Below are positions 45,791-58,228 of a stretch of DNA of 64,000 nucleotides, piece after piece; position 1 is the stretch's first letter, and each line of letters begins with the position of its first letter. Source of the DNA: Glebionis coronaria (taxonomy: Eukaryota; Streptophyta; Magnoliopsida; Asterales; Asteraceae). The notes beneath the pieces were generated by a model, which was given only the letters and a program-made list of their open reading frames with translations, made no database searches and had not been told where the DNA came from. The DNA lies in assembly GCA_025667525.1 (NCBI GenBank), contig CM046876.1, positions 84,671,512 through 84,735,511 on the forward strand, written 5' to 3'. A program made the position numbers and the translations under genes.

Positions 45791-48700
45791 TAATTATTTT
45801 TCTTTTCTAATATAAATTTTATAAATAATCGATTTAAACAAGTAAAAAAAAAACAATTTAAGTTATGTTTTATCCATTTTTGGGTTAGCAAGAACTCGAA
45901 TTCAAATAGATCCGAGTTTGAGTATAAAACTTTTAACTTTGACTTGACTTTGACATGATTCGAATTCACTCAAACTCAACTAATTCGACTCGACTAACAC
46001 TCTAATGACCTATTTATTTATTTAAAAAATTACTTTACAACAAAAACAACTTAAAAAAAGTTTATAAAAAAAATTTCAAGTAAATAAAAATTACTGACCT
46101 TTTAAAATTAGAGTAAAAACTATAAATACTTTCAATATTAAACCATTATAATATACTTGAAAAAAAAAATTAACCTTTGACTTTGGGGACGTCACATGGA
46201 CCATTAGAGAGTGCCACATGGCGAAGAAAATAGTACCTCTCCGTTAACACAACCAAGGTTCGAACGAGTGACTGTGAGGTTAGAAACTTAACATAACCCA
46301 GTTTACCAACTCGTTGGGCATAACTTCAATTTTATGTTGAAAAATCTAATATTTTACTTATTCATTGTTGGCGGAGCAGAGAGAATAAAATGTGACGTGG
46401 CAACATTCTCATCCATCAGATCAACTTAAAAACAAATCTTGGCCATTGAAAATAAATTGACCTATTCTATAGCTATTTAGCATAATCTTAGAATTTTAGT
46501 TATGTACAGCACATGGGATAAATTGGTGGGGTAAAATACAACCTCCACACCTATTATTACGAGATATATATCTAGAAATATACTTTTATAACCAACCAAA
46601 TCATATACTCGGTAACAAAGAGCATTTCCATTTTTTTTTTCAACGCCAATTCAAACCATAATACCTTTTCGTTCGAAACAATACGATCATATCAGTGTGT
46701 GACTGATTTCTATGTTGTTATCGCATGAAAAAAATGGTAAGTGTGAGTTACGTTATAATATATTTAGGTTTTCAATTACATTAATAATTTCCTTTAACTT
46801 TTTAGCTTTTGAGATATACTGTCACCCATTGTGTTCTTTACTCTAAAGAAATCCACGGGGTCCTTGAAGATCGAGTGATCTTCAGTTGCTTGAGGATTTT
46901 GCTGACCGCGTTAGTCTAAGTCTGCATTTCATCAATGCTGATTATTCTATATATCTACTAGAGATGAAAATTACGAGGGTCAGGTAACGGGTAATTTTAC
47001 TATGTGCCTGGTCTGATATGGAACAGTACATATTGGCATATTGCAGGTAATAAAGGAACACTCAGTTTTCGTGGTGACTTCCAAAAGATCAGCGCTTGAC
47101 AAATGCAAACTGTCTTCAGGATCAGATTGTTTGTCTCAGACTCTCAGCTGCTCACACAGAGTCTGGTCTGCAGAAAGCATATGAATCGCTGAAGATTGTT
47201 GCGGCTTCAGTATTGACTGATCAGAACTAAATACCGGTTGGGGTCTATATAAACCCTTTGATGTGAAAGTGGATTAGAGTATGGTTGCTAAGGCCTCTTC
47301 GTTTTATGTGACAATGTTATGTGACAGCAAGTTTTAATTTCATTATTGTATTCTTATTAGAAATGAGTTTTTTAGCTTATAAGATTATTTTGCCTTTAAT
47401 CACTATATATAGAGCACTTTCGATCGAATCATTAACTTTTTGAAAGTAATGTTGTTGTGAGCCAGAAGACGGCGTTGGATACCGCAACTGTAGTACATGT
47501 TTTGTTACTCGGATACTATAAAATTAACTACTAATTCTCATCATTTTGTATATCTGTGATAAAAAGCAATGCATATAGAGAAATTTCTCATGGTGTATTC
47601 TTTTTGCCAAGAGATTATGCTCTTTTATTATAGTAGTAACTATAATTGATGATACAATAGATGTGTTGTCACTTTTGGTTGCATGGTTTGTTGTTTTAGT
47701 TATAAGTGATTTGGTTGCATGATTTGTTGTTTTAGTTATAAGTGATTTGGTTGGATGATTGTGGGAAGTATCTCTAATAGATCGACCTGTGTGTTCAAAC
47801 AGATCATGGGTAAATCAGCAGGGAATGGTGGTGAATCAAAGTTCTCTTGAATCAAAGTTCAAACAGATTTGATGTTTGTTTAGGCATAGTGAAAACTACT
47901 GAGAAAGATCTTTGCTCTAAAAGATGACATTTCAGTTATTGGTGAATCAAGTTCTCTTCACCTTAGAAGAAAAAAATTCTCTTCACTGTCAGTGATTTAC
48001 TTGACACGATACTCCAAACATCTTTTAAAAGTTTTGTTACTAGACTTTTTTTAAGCAATATTCAATACTCATTTTCATTAAGTATTGTTTTTCATTCTAT
48101 TAGATCATAAATAAATTTAATCTTGACTCTCGAAGTACCTAATTAAAGAGGCGTTTGAATGTGTCTTTTATTTTATAAGTATGATTATGTAATAATCAAA
48201 TACTAAGTTTCAGCATGTAAATGCAAACACCTCTATAATGTCAATTATATTTAGAATGCAGCCTATTTATGATTACATTCAAAAGGGGGAGTTGTTGCAA
48301 TTTATGACAAATATATAAAACATAATTTCAGAACATTGATATACAGAAAACACACGGATATTCTAAGTCATGTAGTATTAGCAAAGATATTAATTAACAA
48401 AGATATAAATATCTTTGTTGGAGAATGCGCTTACAAAGGGATTCTATCATTTCAGCTATTAAGTTTTTTTTTTTTAATTTTAAACGTTATAGCAATTCAT
48501 AACTTATAAAAACGTCTACCCGTGCAACGCACGAGTATTGCTCTTGTTCAAGGGGTAATAAGGCTTTACTGGGTTGGGCATATATAGTTAATGAGTTGGC
48601 CCAACTCATTAAAAGGGTATGTGGTTAACCTATTAAGTCTTATTTTACGGTTATTAGCATTATGAAAGGTACTTTAGTCTTTTTAGTCCTTATAAATGAT

Positions 48701-49838
48701 GTGTGTTTTAGCAAACATCAAGATACAAGACAAAAACAAAGTTAATCATTCCACTTCCAAATCTTAGGAAAACCTCAACACACAAAAAAGTTCAAATTTA
48801 ATCATCATATTAAAAAAATCAAAATCTTTGAATCATAAATAATACTAGTAGTTAGTGATTCGAGCTTACACTGACATCCAATTGGGCAGTATGCAAGCCT
48901 CGAACATTCTCCTTAGAAGATAAACTCCACTCCTGCTTCTATTTCCTTAATGAAACTCAAACTCAAGACTTCTCCAAAAATACTTCCCTAAGATTACTTT
49001 TGGTGGCCAACTAAGCTAACTGAGATAGCTCAATTAGTTTTGTTAATGAACATAAAACATTTAGACACTTCATAAACACTAGTAAACATAAAACCTAACA
49101 TCATTAACCATGTTTTTTGTTACATACAACGACATATTAGGTATATCTCATGATACTCATTATTCCTATCAAAACACCCAAAACGATTTCAAGTTTAACC
49201 ATCAAAACCAAAAACAAAAAATCTCCAAACAAAGAAAACGGAAATCATTACCAAGGGCAAATAAAACAAATAAATGAATAAGGCACCACTTAAATGTAAC
49301 GGTGGTACCGACCGATCTAACAACACTTATGTAACCTACATTGCTTGTGTGTACGTGTGTGTGCACGCACGCGCGTGAACGTGCGTGTAAAGCATGTAGG
49401 TGAGATGTTATAAGAAAAATGAAACGACGTCAATTTTTTTGGTATACCTAGAAATTCGGCTCGACATTGCGAGTTGACTGATCCCTGGACAACTACCCTT
49501 TTATAGCTCAAAGTAAGCGCATGTAAACTTTATGGCCACTCCAAACAGCGTCAATTAGTTTAGTGAAAAACACAACCACCCCACCACTTTTATCCCTAAA
49601 CATCGTCATTGAAACAAAGAAACAATGGCGTTTCACCTAGTTTCACTTCAAAATCGGCTTGACCCATGAGCGGAGGCGGAATCACTAGAGGGGCACGTGC
49701 CCCTACCGAAAAATTTTACGGTGTAAACTTTTAGATTTTTTGAGATATTTAGATGATGTACCCCCTGGCCCCTTTAAAACATCTCTGGCTTGTTTAAATC
49801 GAAAGGAAAAAATGGTTATCATAAGGTTTATAAAAAAA
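45791..49838. other. Intergenic DNA, about 4 kb
   Basis: No convincing gene. Contents: a direct repeat of ~38 bp (TTGTTGTTTTAGTTATAAGT, 47672-47757); an exon-like piece of unknown family near 47050-47220; a purine tract with LTR-like start (AAAAGGGGGAG then TTGTTGCAATTT) at 48278-48305; a 24-bp near-palindrome at 48396-48419; a transposon-end word CCCGTGCAACGCACG near 48520; and a GT/CG-rich simple repeat at 49345-49390. Confidence 0.45.
47672..47757. repeat. Direct tandem repeat (~38 bp, 2.3 copies)
   Basis: GGTTGCATGRTTTGTTGTTT followed by TAGTTATAAGTGATTT, repeated head to tail. Confidence 0.8.
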
Positions 49839-51463
49839 GGGAAAATCACTTAAAAATACCCTAAACTTACCACTTTTTATGGTTGTATGTAGCTAACTAT
49901 TTTTTTTCTCATTGTATCATTAAACTTTTGAATTTCGACCTTTGTATGTAACGGGTGACCTGCTTAATCCTTGACCGGTTACTTATCCAACGATCATTTA
50001 CATCGTTGGTCCTTTATACTAACGTTCATTAGTAGATAACTAAAAAACAAATTTTTAAAGATGGCTCAGTTGAACATACGTTGTTGGACTGCTATGGTGA
50101 ATTGCTAAAAAGATAGTTTTTAAATAAATATATAAAATTAGTTTTTTTTAATTAGATCTATTTTGTGAGATCTCGATCACGTAATATGAAACCACCATCA
50201 AAACATAAATCAAAACAATAAGAAGCCACACAATTCTTAATCTACCAATATATTATATACCGATATAAGCAATTATTTCATCATTGTATAACATCTTCAA
50301 AAATCAAGATCAAATATACAAACAAAACAAAAATTAAAATTCTTAAATAAAAAAGTTCAATTTTCATGTCATCATCTCCAAAACATCACCGCCGCCGCCA
50401 CCACTCACGACCAGCCACCGCTGCTTCTCATACCCGCTGTTGTTGCGGTAATTAGTCACCACCAGCCATCAAACCAATAAAAATCGAACCCTCACCATTA
50501 TTCATTGATCTCAAACAAGAACAAGAAACATGAATTCCCCGATTCGATCTTTGTCGTTCAAGATCTTGAACAAGAAACAAAAAAGTAACACCGGCGACAG
50601 ATCCCCCGTCTTTTCGAGGCCTTCATTTATTTTGATTTGATTTGTGTCGTGAATTTTTCGGATATCAGATGAATGGATGTGAGTTTTTTGCTTTGGTGAG
50701 GATATATCAGGGTCTTCATTTTTTTAGATCTGAGTTTTTATCTTTAGTGTTGTTTGAGTGATTGTAGATGTTTTTTTTTCTTCTTCAGTATTTCATAGAT
50801 CTGGGGATTTTTTACTTTTTCTTTATATCTGAATATATTTGATCTCGTATGGATTTTGTGTAAATGTGGTGGGTGAGGATGTGGGGTTGTGTAATATTAG
50901 TAAGAAAAAAATTATTCTAGAAAAATGTTTATTTTCTAATATAAGTTTTTTTTGAAAATGTATTACGGAGTAAGAAAAGTTTTTTTTTTTTAAGTTTTTT
51001 TTCATAATTTTTTTATGATATATGTGTTTTTTTTTGGAAATGTAATTAGAGAATTTTTTTTTGGAAAATTGTTTATTTTTTGATAAAAGTTTTTTTGAAT
51101 ATGTAATAAGAAAAAAAGTTTTCTTTTAAAAAGTTTATTTTTTGATAAAATATTTTTTATAATAAAAACTAATATATATTTTTTGATAGAAGTCTTTTTG
51201 AAAATGTAATAAGAAAATGTTTTTTTTTCAAAGTAAAATTTAGTTAAATGCGAACGACCATTGGTAAAAAGGACTAACGCTGCAACAAAAATAACCAACC
51301 GTTAGTGTAACCTGCTCCATGAAAGACTAACCGGTTAAGCAGGTCACTCGTTACATAGAAAGGTCGAAATTGAAAAGTTTAATGATACAATGAGAAAAAA
51401 AATAGTTGGCTACATACAACCATAAAAAGTGGTAAGTTTATGGTATTTTTAGGTGATTTTCCC
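49839..51463. mobile_element. Non-autonomous Mutator-like element (MULE), possibly carrying captured DNA
   Basis: Terminal inverted repeats of about 140 bp begin GGGAAAATCACYTAAAAATA and agree strongly to about 49975 and 51325; weaker mirror similarity continues to about 50040 and 51240. The flanks are A-rich: ATAAAAAAA on the left and TATAAAAAA on the right, compatible with a 9-bp duplication with one shifted A. No transposase. The interior has a GCC/CAC-rich patch at 50386-50450 that looks like the 5' end of a plant coding sequence, followed by T-rich low-complexity DNA, so it may be a Pack-MULE. Confidence 0.75.
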
Positions 51464-52689
51464 TATAAAAAAGGAACATATTTATTCGCAGGGATGAAGA
51501 AAGATAGATACATTAAAGAAGATGATGATAATTGATAAATTATAAAATAATAAAATATACCTTCAAAATGAAAAAAGAAAAACAACTACTGTATGTGCAA
51601 CGACAGAGCTACATGAGGACCAAGAGGGGTCCTGGCCCTCCATGATTTTGTCTGTTAGTGTATTTTTTTTATTTAGTAATTTTTATATGTTACATTTTTA
51701 CTCTTTTATTTCATACAATTTTTATTTTTCGGTATTCTCACATTAAAACGTCAAGCTCCGCCATCGTATATGTGTTTTGGAATCACATAGCTTTTTCATA
51801 CTTTTCGATATAAATATATAAAGAGCTTAGGAATGTAATTTTTTAGAATTGTATTTTTCATATATTGTATTCGCATATACATTGCAAAAGATTTTTTTCC
51901 CCTTCTTAGTTTTTTTCAGGCTTTGGCCTTGCCCATGAGTGAAACGACGTCGTTTTTGCATCCAAACATTGTCGTTAGAGGTGGAAAAATGGGCGAACAG
52001 ACAAAACGGGCGGGCAGGCGAGCACGTGGGCGGGTAAAACGGGCGGCAGACAAAACGGACGTGGGCAAAACGGGCACGGGCAAAACGGGCGCAAAAGCTA
52101 AAACGAGAAAAAAAAACATACAAAAGGATAGAAATAAAGAATAATAATACTTGTTTAAAAACCGGGAATAGAAAGTTAAATATGAATGATTCACCGAGTA
52201 TAATTACTATTTTTACATGTGCGCCTATTAAGCTCATTTATTTATTATATATGCGCCCGTTTAGCGTGTTAATAATAATAAATAGTCAAAAAGTGTCCTA
52301 CCTCTTCTTGAAAAGTGCTTATATTTTTCAAAATAAACAAAATTTGACACATTTAAATATCGTTTTCTTTGCTTTTATATATAATGGTAATTTCGCCCAA
52401 AGTAAGGAAATGCATGTTCTCCATAATCGTACACAACCCAATATATGCAGTATTGTAGTCTAATTGATGGTCTATGCATCTCCAAGATGCATGTGACTAG
52501 TATAGATTCAAATTTGTTTGCTGTCGGCACTTTTTTTTTTTCTGGGATAGTAAAACCTCATAGGTATTAGATATAGTATATGATCTAAACCAGATTGTAC
52601 AACGATAAGTTGAGCCTCAATGTACGAGGGTTGTCGAAAACCTGTTAGGTGACAATTGTTCGCGTAGTATATGTTATCAATTCCCGTCT
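51464..52689. other. Intergenic DNA with repeat debris
   Basis: Holds a fragment with AGAGGGGTCCTGGCCCTCC near 51622 and CAAGCTCCGCCATCG near 51752, similar in style to the repeat in TRM5 intron 8. At about 51990-52100 it holds many AAAACGGGC copies. No gene recognised. Confidence 0.45.
51975..52105. repeat. AAAACGGGC-rich repeat
   Basis: About eight GGGC words spaced by AAAAC or similar (GGGCGGGTAAAACGGGCGGC). It resembles the GC-rich subterminal part of hAT-type elements such as 56970-57623, but matching ends were not found. Confidence 0.6.
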
Positions 52690-53629
52690 TTGGGAATTGA
52701 TACCGTAGCTTATTTACATCGAGAGTTTTCTATGACTGATTTGGGTGCTCTTAATTATTTTTTGGGTAGTTCAGTTACGCGTGACTCTTCTGGGATGTTT
52801 TTGTCACAACGTAAGTATGCTATGGAGATTTTGGAGCGTGCACATATGGTTGGTTGTAATCCTTCTCGGACATCCGTTTGATACTGAGTCCAAGTTAGGT
52901 GATGGTGGTACTCCGGTTGTTGATCCTATATTATACCGGAATCTTGCCGGTTCTCTCCAGTATCTCACCTTTACCAGACCTGACATTACGTATGTTGTCC
53001 AGCAAGTTTGTCTTTATATGCATGACCCGCGTGAGCCTCATTTCTCTGCTCTTAAGCGGATTTTGCGGTATGTTTAGGGGACTTTGGACTATGGTTTACA
53101 TTTATTTTCATCTACTACTGACTCGTTGGTTGCTTATTCGGATGCCGATTGGGCTGGTTGCCTGACTACTCGGCGGTCTAATTCGGGGTATTGTGTTTTT
53201 TTTTGCAACAACTTGGTCTCATGGTCCTCTAAGTGTACGCTTTCTCGTTCAAGTGTAGAGGCTGAGTATCGTGGTGTTGACAGTGCTGTTGCTGAGACAT
53301 GTTGGATTCGGAATTTACTTCGTGAGCTTTATACTCCCTTATCTTCTACTACTATTGTCTACTGTGATAATGTGACTGATGTGTATTTGTCGTATAATCC
53401 TCTTCAACATCAGCGGACTAAACATATTGACATCGATATTCATTTTGTTCGTGATTTGGTTGCTAATGGCCAGGTTCGTGTGCTGCATGTTCCTTCTCGT
53501 TTTCAGTATGCAGATATCTTTACCAAAGGTTTACTTTCGGTGTTGTTTGATGAGTTTTGTGATAGCTTGAGTGTTCGGTGTCCTCCCGCTCAGGGGCGTC
53601 TCATGGATTTCGATGGCCCTGTGCCATGA
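52690..53629 (+). pseudogene. Copia reverse transcriptase C-terminus and RNase H relic
   Basis: Begins within the polymerase (HREFSMTDLGALNYFLG), after the catalytic YVDD, which is absent. RNase H shows LVAYSDADWAGCLTTRRS, SSVEAEYRG and IVYCDNVTDVYLSYNP; the tail IFTKGL is kept. One extra base near 52870 shifts the frame after NPSRT, and a TAG at 53075-53077 follows ILRYV. No LTR, primer site or polypurine tract is recognisable on either side, so this is an isolated fragment. It is a different copia lineage from copia 1/2. Confidence 0.82.
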
Positions 53630-54338
53630 CTATCCCGAGGGGCCCCACTGAATACCAACATTTTTATTCTTGCTTGTAACATTTGAATTTATTTTTATAT
53701 ATCTATGCATCGACCTAAATTTTCTTTTCTATCTTATTCTTCACTTTTTTTCTTTAAACGTTTTGAATGTTTAGATACGTACTTTCTCAATCTACAAGGC
53801 ATGATTTTTATGCGTCGAAATAATAACAAAGATCTATTAAATACCATGGTACTAACTCATACTGTAATATGGAGTACATAATACTAAAGCATCTAAAGCA
53901 GTTAATCATTTAACTTGAAACATAAACGATCTACCGGATCAATTAATGGCAAATCATTGTAAAACTATATGGCCACAATAGTATGACTAGCATCTCTCTA
54001 AATTTTGGGCACTTTTTATTTATTCAAATAATGACTAACACGACACATGTATGATTTGGGCTTTTGCCCTTATAGGATCATAAGAAAACAAATTATGAAA
54101 GAGCAATATTAGTAGTTGGTCTGTTTTAGGATAGATGACAAATGTATATATGGTACATACTGCATAAGACTAAATGATTCTAAAACTTGGAGGTCCTACT
54201 TTGATTGTGGCCCTGTGCAGTGGCACATGTAGCACCTGCCAATAACCGGTCTTGCTCCCGTTCAAACTGCGGGGAGTATTAGCTATGCCTATAAGCCTGT
54301 TAAGCTTTATGTTCACTATAAATACTCATTGTAATGTA
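53630..54338. other. Intergenic DNA
   Basis: AT-rich DNA without gene, repeat structure or LTR features visible. The first 40 bases (GGGGCCCC region) may be the rest of the copia fragment. Confidence 0.4.
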
Positions 54339-54593
54339 CTCCCTCCGTCCCATAATAAGTGTCCACTTTGACTTTTTTCGGTCTTTCTTATTCAACTTTG
54401 ACCATAAATATCTTCATTTGCGTTATATTATACCGGATAAAAAATATATTTAATGAAAATGCTTTTAAATATCAACCCATACATATAAATTTCATCCGAT
54501 ATTATATAACACAAATGAAATTATTTATAGTCAAAGTTGTATAAAAAGAACCTAAAAAAGTTAAAGTTGACACTTATTATAGGACGGAGGTAG
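54339..54593. mobile_element. Stowaway-type MITE (255 bp)
   Basis: Inverted ends CTCCCTCCGTCCCATAATAA and, reversed, CTACCTCCGTCCTATAATAA. TA duplications at 54337-54338 and 54594-54595. AT-rich, non-coding, as usual for Stowaway (Tc1/mariner-related). Confidence 0.88.
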
Positions 54594-54804
54594 TATATAC
54601 GATTCATTCACTTAAATCAATATACATCGACTTACAACAATGGGTTGCTGGTCTGGTTGGTTGATAAACTCGGCCAAGGCCCACTTTAAAGTTTTTTGTT
54701 TAGTTTCTTGCGTCATCCACTTTTACGAGCATATTGACCAGCAACTTTTATGAAAATTGAGAACCAATTCAAACATATTATATTATCCAGTTGCATCTAA
54801 AAGT

Positions 54805-55372
54805 TGTTAGAAAATTCGTTTCGTGCATGACTTCTTTTTTAAGTATATAATTGTTCGCGTATGTCTCTGGCACATGGCTGAAGGCATGTCACTAGCGTCG
54901 AGGTAATTGTCACGTAGGAGAGAGAGAACAGACAAGATCCCCCATATCTTGGGAGACCTTGTTTTACCCAACAAGCAAAGCTTTATCCAATGGATCCAGC
55001 CATGATCCGTCGCCTGCTTTATACTGTTTATGACTACAAGGTACTGTTCATAGCGCATGTCTCGATGACATGACTACAAGCCAGATATGCCACAAACTTT
55101 GAGTATAAATACCCAAGGCATTTACTACACACAACAACACACAATACACCACATTTACTTCTACTTAATAGTATTCCTCCGGTATTCCGCACCGAATACC
55201 ACTCCTGTGATAGTTACTTACTTTCACACCGGAGCTTAGTCTCGCGTTCACACCTAAGGCGAGCTAACGTGCGTTCTATTATTGCAGGGTAGGCCAATTC
55301 TACAAGCATAACCTACACGAGACCGAAGCAAAGCATCGGGGGGCCTAGTGGCTGCGGAAATTTGTTTCAACA
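54805..55372 (+). repeat. Probable solo LTR (568 bp)
   Basis: Starts TGTTAGAAAATTCG and ends TTTGTTTCAACA (TGTT..AACA). A TATA box TATAAATA lies at 55104-55111, followed by a C-rich leader-like stretch. Neither primer site nor pol is adjacent. The flanks AAAGT and ATAAC do not match, so the exact left boundary is uncertain. Confidence 0.45.
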
Positions 55373-56969
55373 ATAACCTTTTGTGACTTTTGAAATCTTC
55401 TAAATATAAACTAGCGCTAGTGGAAGTATTTTCTTTCTTCTAGATAAATGTTTACTTGTAACCATCACTAAACATATTATTACTCCGTACTGTTAGCAAA
55501 ATGGACCGTGGATCGAACGGATCGAGAAACTGGTCCGAACCGAATTGAACTTATTTTGATCTGGTCCTAGATTTAATTTTTTTTTTTTTTGTTTTTGTTT
55601 ATCTCTTGTAGCAGAACCCGTTGATGTTATATGGAACCAGCAAGATATCATTTGATTTTTAGGAAGTCAATTATCACAAACTTTTGATAGGGAAACAATA
55701 TTACGTGCAAAGATGAGCATGAGGATAAAGAAAGAGTAAGCAAGAAGATGTCATTATTTATTATCATTACAAATTTGCAATGCTCGTGAAAAAAACAAAA
55801 AAACAAATCAAGCACGTGACATCAAAGGATTCAGTATTAAGCAAAGCAAAATCTTTCAAAGTAGCCAACCTAATTTACATTGCTAGAATTCTAGTCAACC
55901 CTTTTAGTATAAATATTTTGACATGATATAAACCTAATGTGTCAACATTACCGCAACGTAAGTTTATCCATAACCAATAGCATTCATACTTTCCAGCCGT
56001 TGCATCTATGCTCAAAATGTCAAACTCACACCACTATCTTATACGTAGTAAATAGAGCTAACAAAGGCTAATTCAAAATGACAAACATGTAATTTCAAAT
56101 TTAGAGTTAATGGATTGATAATGCATCATAATTGTTACGATTTTATTTTATATGTAGCGAACAATTTTTTTTTGCTATTCGATGTATTAAACTTGCATGT
56201 TTTTATTTTTATTTTGTATTTTGTAACTATTTTTTCATTCATTTTATTAACCTACGAAAGGCAAAATAGTAATAAAATTCAAAAAAATATAAAAAGAAAA
56301 TGCAAATTTAATATATAATAGAAAAAAAATTATTCAATAAAAAAGAAAATCATGACAACTATTATACATTTCAAGACCATTGACTTCAAGTGCCATAACG
56401 TAGTTGTCAAGTCATCAATCTCAGTCAGGTACTATTATAGATAAATATGATCGACATAGTTTTACGTGACTCGGGTTAATACTCCTTATCAAAATAATCT
56501 ACTAAATGAAGAAAAAAGATGTACCATATTGTCAATATCAAATTGCAAGATTAGGAGGTTATTGGTAGTTTTTGGTGATTGGAAATTAATCAAATTATAT
56601 AAATGATGTTGACATTATATCTATCACACGGTTTATACACTATAGTCTAAATTGACGACTTATGCTATACAATTTGATTGTCTTAATTTTTTTCAGTGTG
56701 TTTAGTTTAGATATAGAAGCATTAGGCTGGTAGCAACGGTGGGGTCGTCGAGTCGGTCGACCAAAGTCGAAACCGGTCGGCCCGTTGCTTGATCGAGTCG
56801 ACTCGATTGTTTCGACGAATTTGGTCTGCGACTCGACCTATCAGAAATTAGAGAAATCAAAATTCTGTTTTAACTTTTTGACCGTTACATGATTTAAAAA
56901 AAAACCCTTTTTTATCTTAAATTTTGAATTTAAACAATTTACCAATTATTTCTCTCACACTTTTAAATC
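55373..56969. other. Intergenic DNA
   Basis: AT-rich; no gene recognised. A GC-rich patch near 56735-56835 is made of short inverted TCGAC/GTCGA words (GGTCGTCGAGTCGGTCGACC) and may be a degraded small transposon. Confidence 0.4.
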
Positions 56970-57623
56970 TAGGGATGGCAAAAAAACCTAAACTTGACGG
57001 GAAACTCGAAATCCAAAATAATTGGGACGGGTCGCGGCACGCTTATCGGGTTACAGGGCGGGTTTGGGGCTAAAACGGGGATTTTTAATCGGGTTTGGGG
57101 CGGAAGTGGGGAATAACATCCCCGACCCGCCTCACCCGATTAATATATAGACATACACAAATATATCTATGTATGAAATATTTTGTTACTTACAAAAAAT
57201 TATTTCTCTAACATTGTTAGTTTTTATGAATGTAATATTGCAATAGAATTTACTTAAATGTTATTTTTTTAAGTTGTAACTTTTTTTTTAATTTATCATA
57301 AATATGGTATTATAGTTGAAAACTTAATAAGTCTTGTTTGTAATTGATATTAGTAAGTTTTAAAATTAAAAAATTATTGCTAACGTTCTAAAAATAATAA
57401 TAAATGTAAAGCGGTGCGATATTGGTCGAGGATTGCACCTAAACACGATATCCCGATAAGATCCCGATTAGCACGAAGCGGGTTTGTACGAGCATCTCAC
57501 CCCGACGGGGCGTCCCGATTAAATATCCGACGAAAATCGAAGCGGGTTTAGAGATAACTTTAATAATCAGGTTTGGGGATGAAGATGCTTGACCCGCCCC
57601 AAACCCACCCATTGCCATCCCTA
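56970..57623. mobile_element. hAT-type non-autonomous element (654 bp)
   Basis: Perfect 12-bp inverted ends TAGGGATGGCAA / TTGCCATCCCTA, and an exact 8-bp target duplication TTTAAATC at 56962-56969 and 57624-57631, the duplication length typical of hAT. Subterminal regions are GC-rich (GGGCGGGTTTGGGGC and its mirror); the centre is AT-rich. No transposase. Confidence 0.88.
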
Positions 57624-57854
57624 TTTAAATCTTTATTTTTACATCACACCATTATTATACCATCTATAAAATAATAAGTTTTGATATGATTTTTTTTAAT
57701 GTAATGTTATTATTAATGTAATATTTTTTAATTAAATGTAATATTTTATTTATTAAATAATTTTTTTTTAACTAGATAGCCTTTTTTAGTAAATAAATCG
57801 TTGTAGATCTTCGGAAAAGTAAATCTAATATGAGAAAAAAAAATAAAAATCATT

Positions 57855-58228
57855 CTAAGGCTATGTTTGGCACGGAGCGGTGGAGGAGCATTTTGAAGCG
57901 GTGAGCGGTGAGTAAGAGCATTTTGATTTTTATTTCATGTTTGGCAAAATGAGCGGTGAGGTTTTTCATTTTTAATGATCGTTTGGCAAAGGAGCGGTGA
58001 GCGGTGAGATTTTTTAGGAAGGCTACTTTTTCCAATGCTTATTTGTGAAGCTGTGGCAAATGAGCAGTGAGCTGTGCAACTAATGCTCTCTCCTACTGCT
58101 CACTGCTACTGCTCACTGCTACTGCTCACAGCTCACTGCTCCCCCTCACAGCTCACAGCTCACAGCTCACTGCTCCTGCTCACAGCTCACAACTCACTGC
58201 TCCTGCTCATTTAACAAACACACCCTAA
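57855..58228. mobile_element. Candidate hAT-like MITE with GAGCGGTGA / CTCACAGCT repeats
   Basis: The left end, AAGGCTATGTTTGGC, roughly mirrors the right end AACAAACACACCCT. Flanking octamers are AAATCATT and AAATCGCT (6 of 8 equal). The left half has repeated GAGCGGTGAG; the right half (58070-58205) is a tandem array of CTGCTCACAGCTCA-type words. Confidence 0.5.

Noticed and set aside
46257..46265. GGTTCGAAC, a B-box-like word that might mark a tRNA or SINE
   Set aside because: No A box at the right distance, no cloverleaf and no poly-A or T-rich tail.
49345..49390. GTGT/CGCG simple repeat as a possible regulatory site
   Set aside because: Ordinary microsatellite without other signals.
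51002..51298. 98-codon Lys/Phe-rich frame
   Set aside because: Low-complexity T-rich DNA inside the Mutator-like element.
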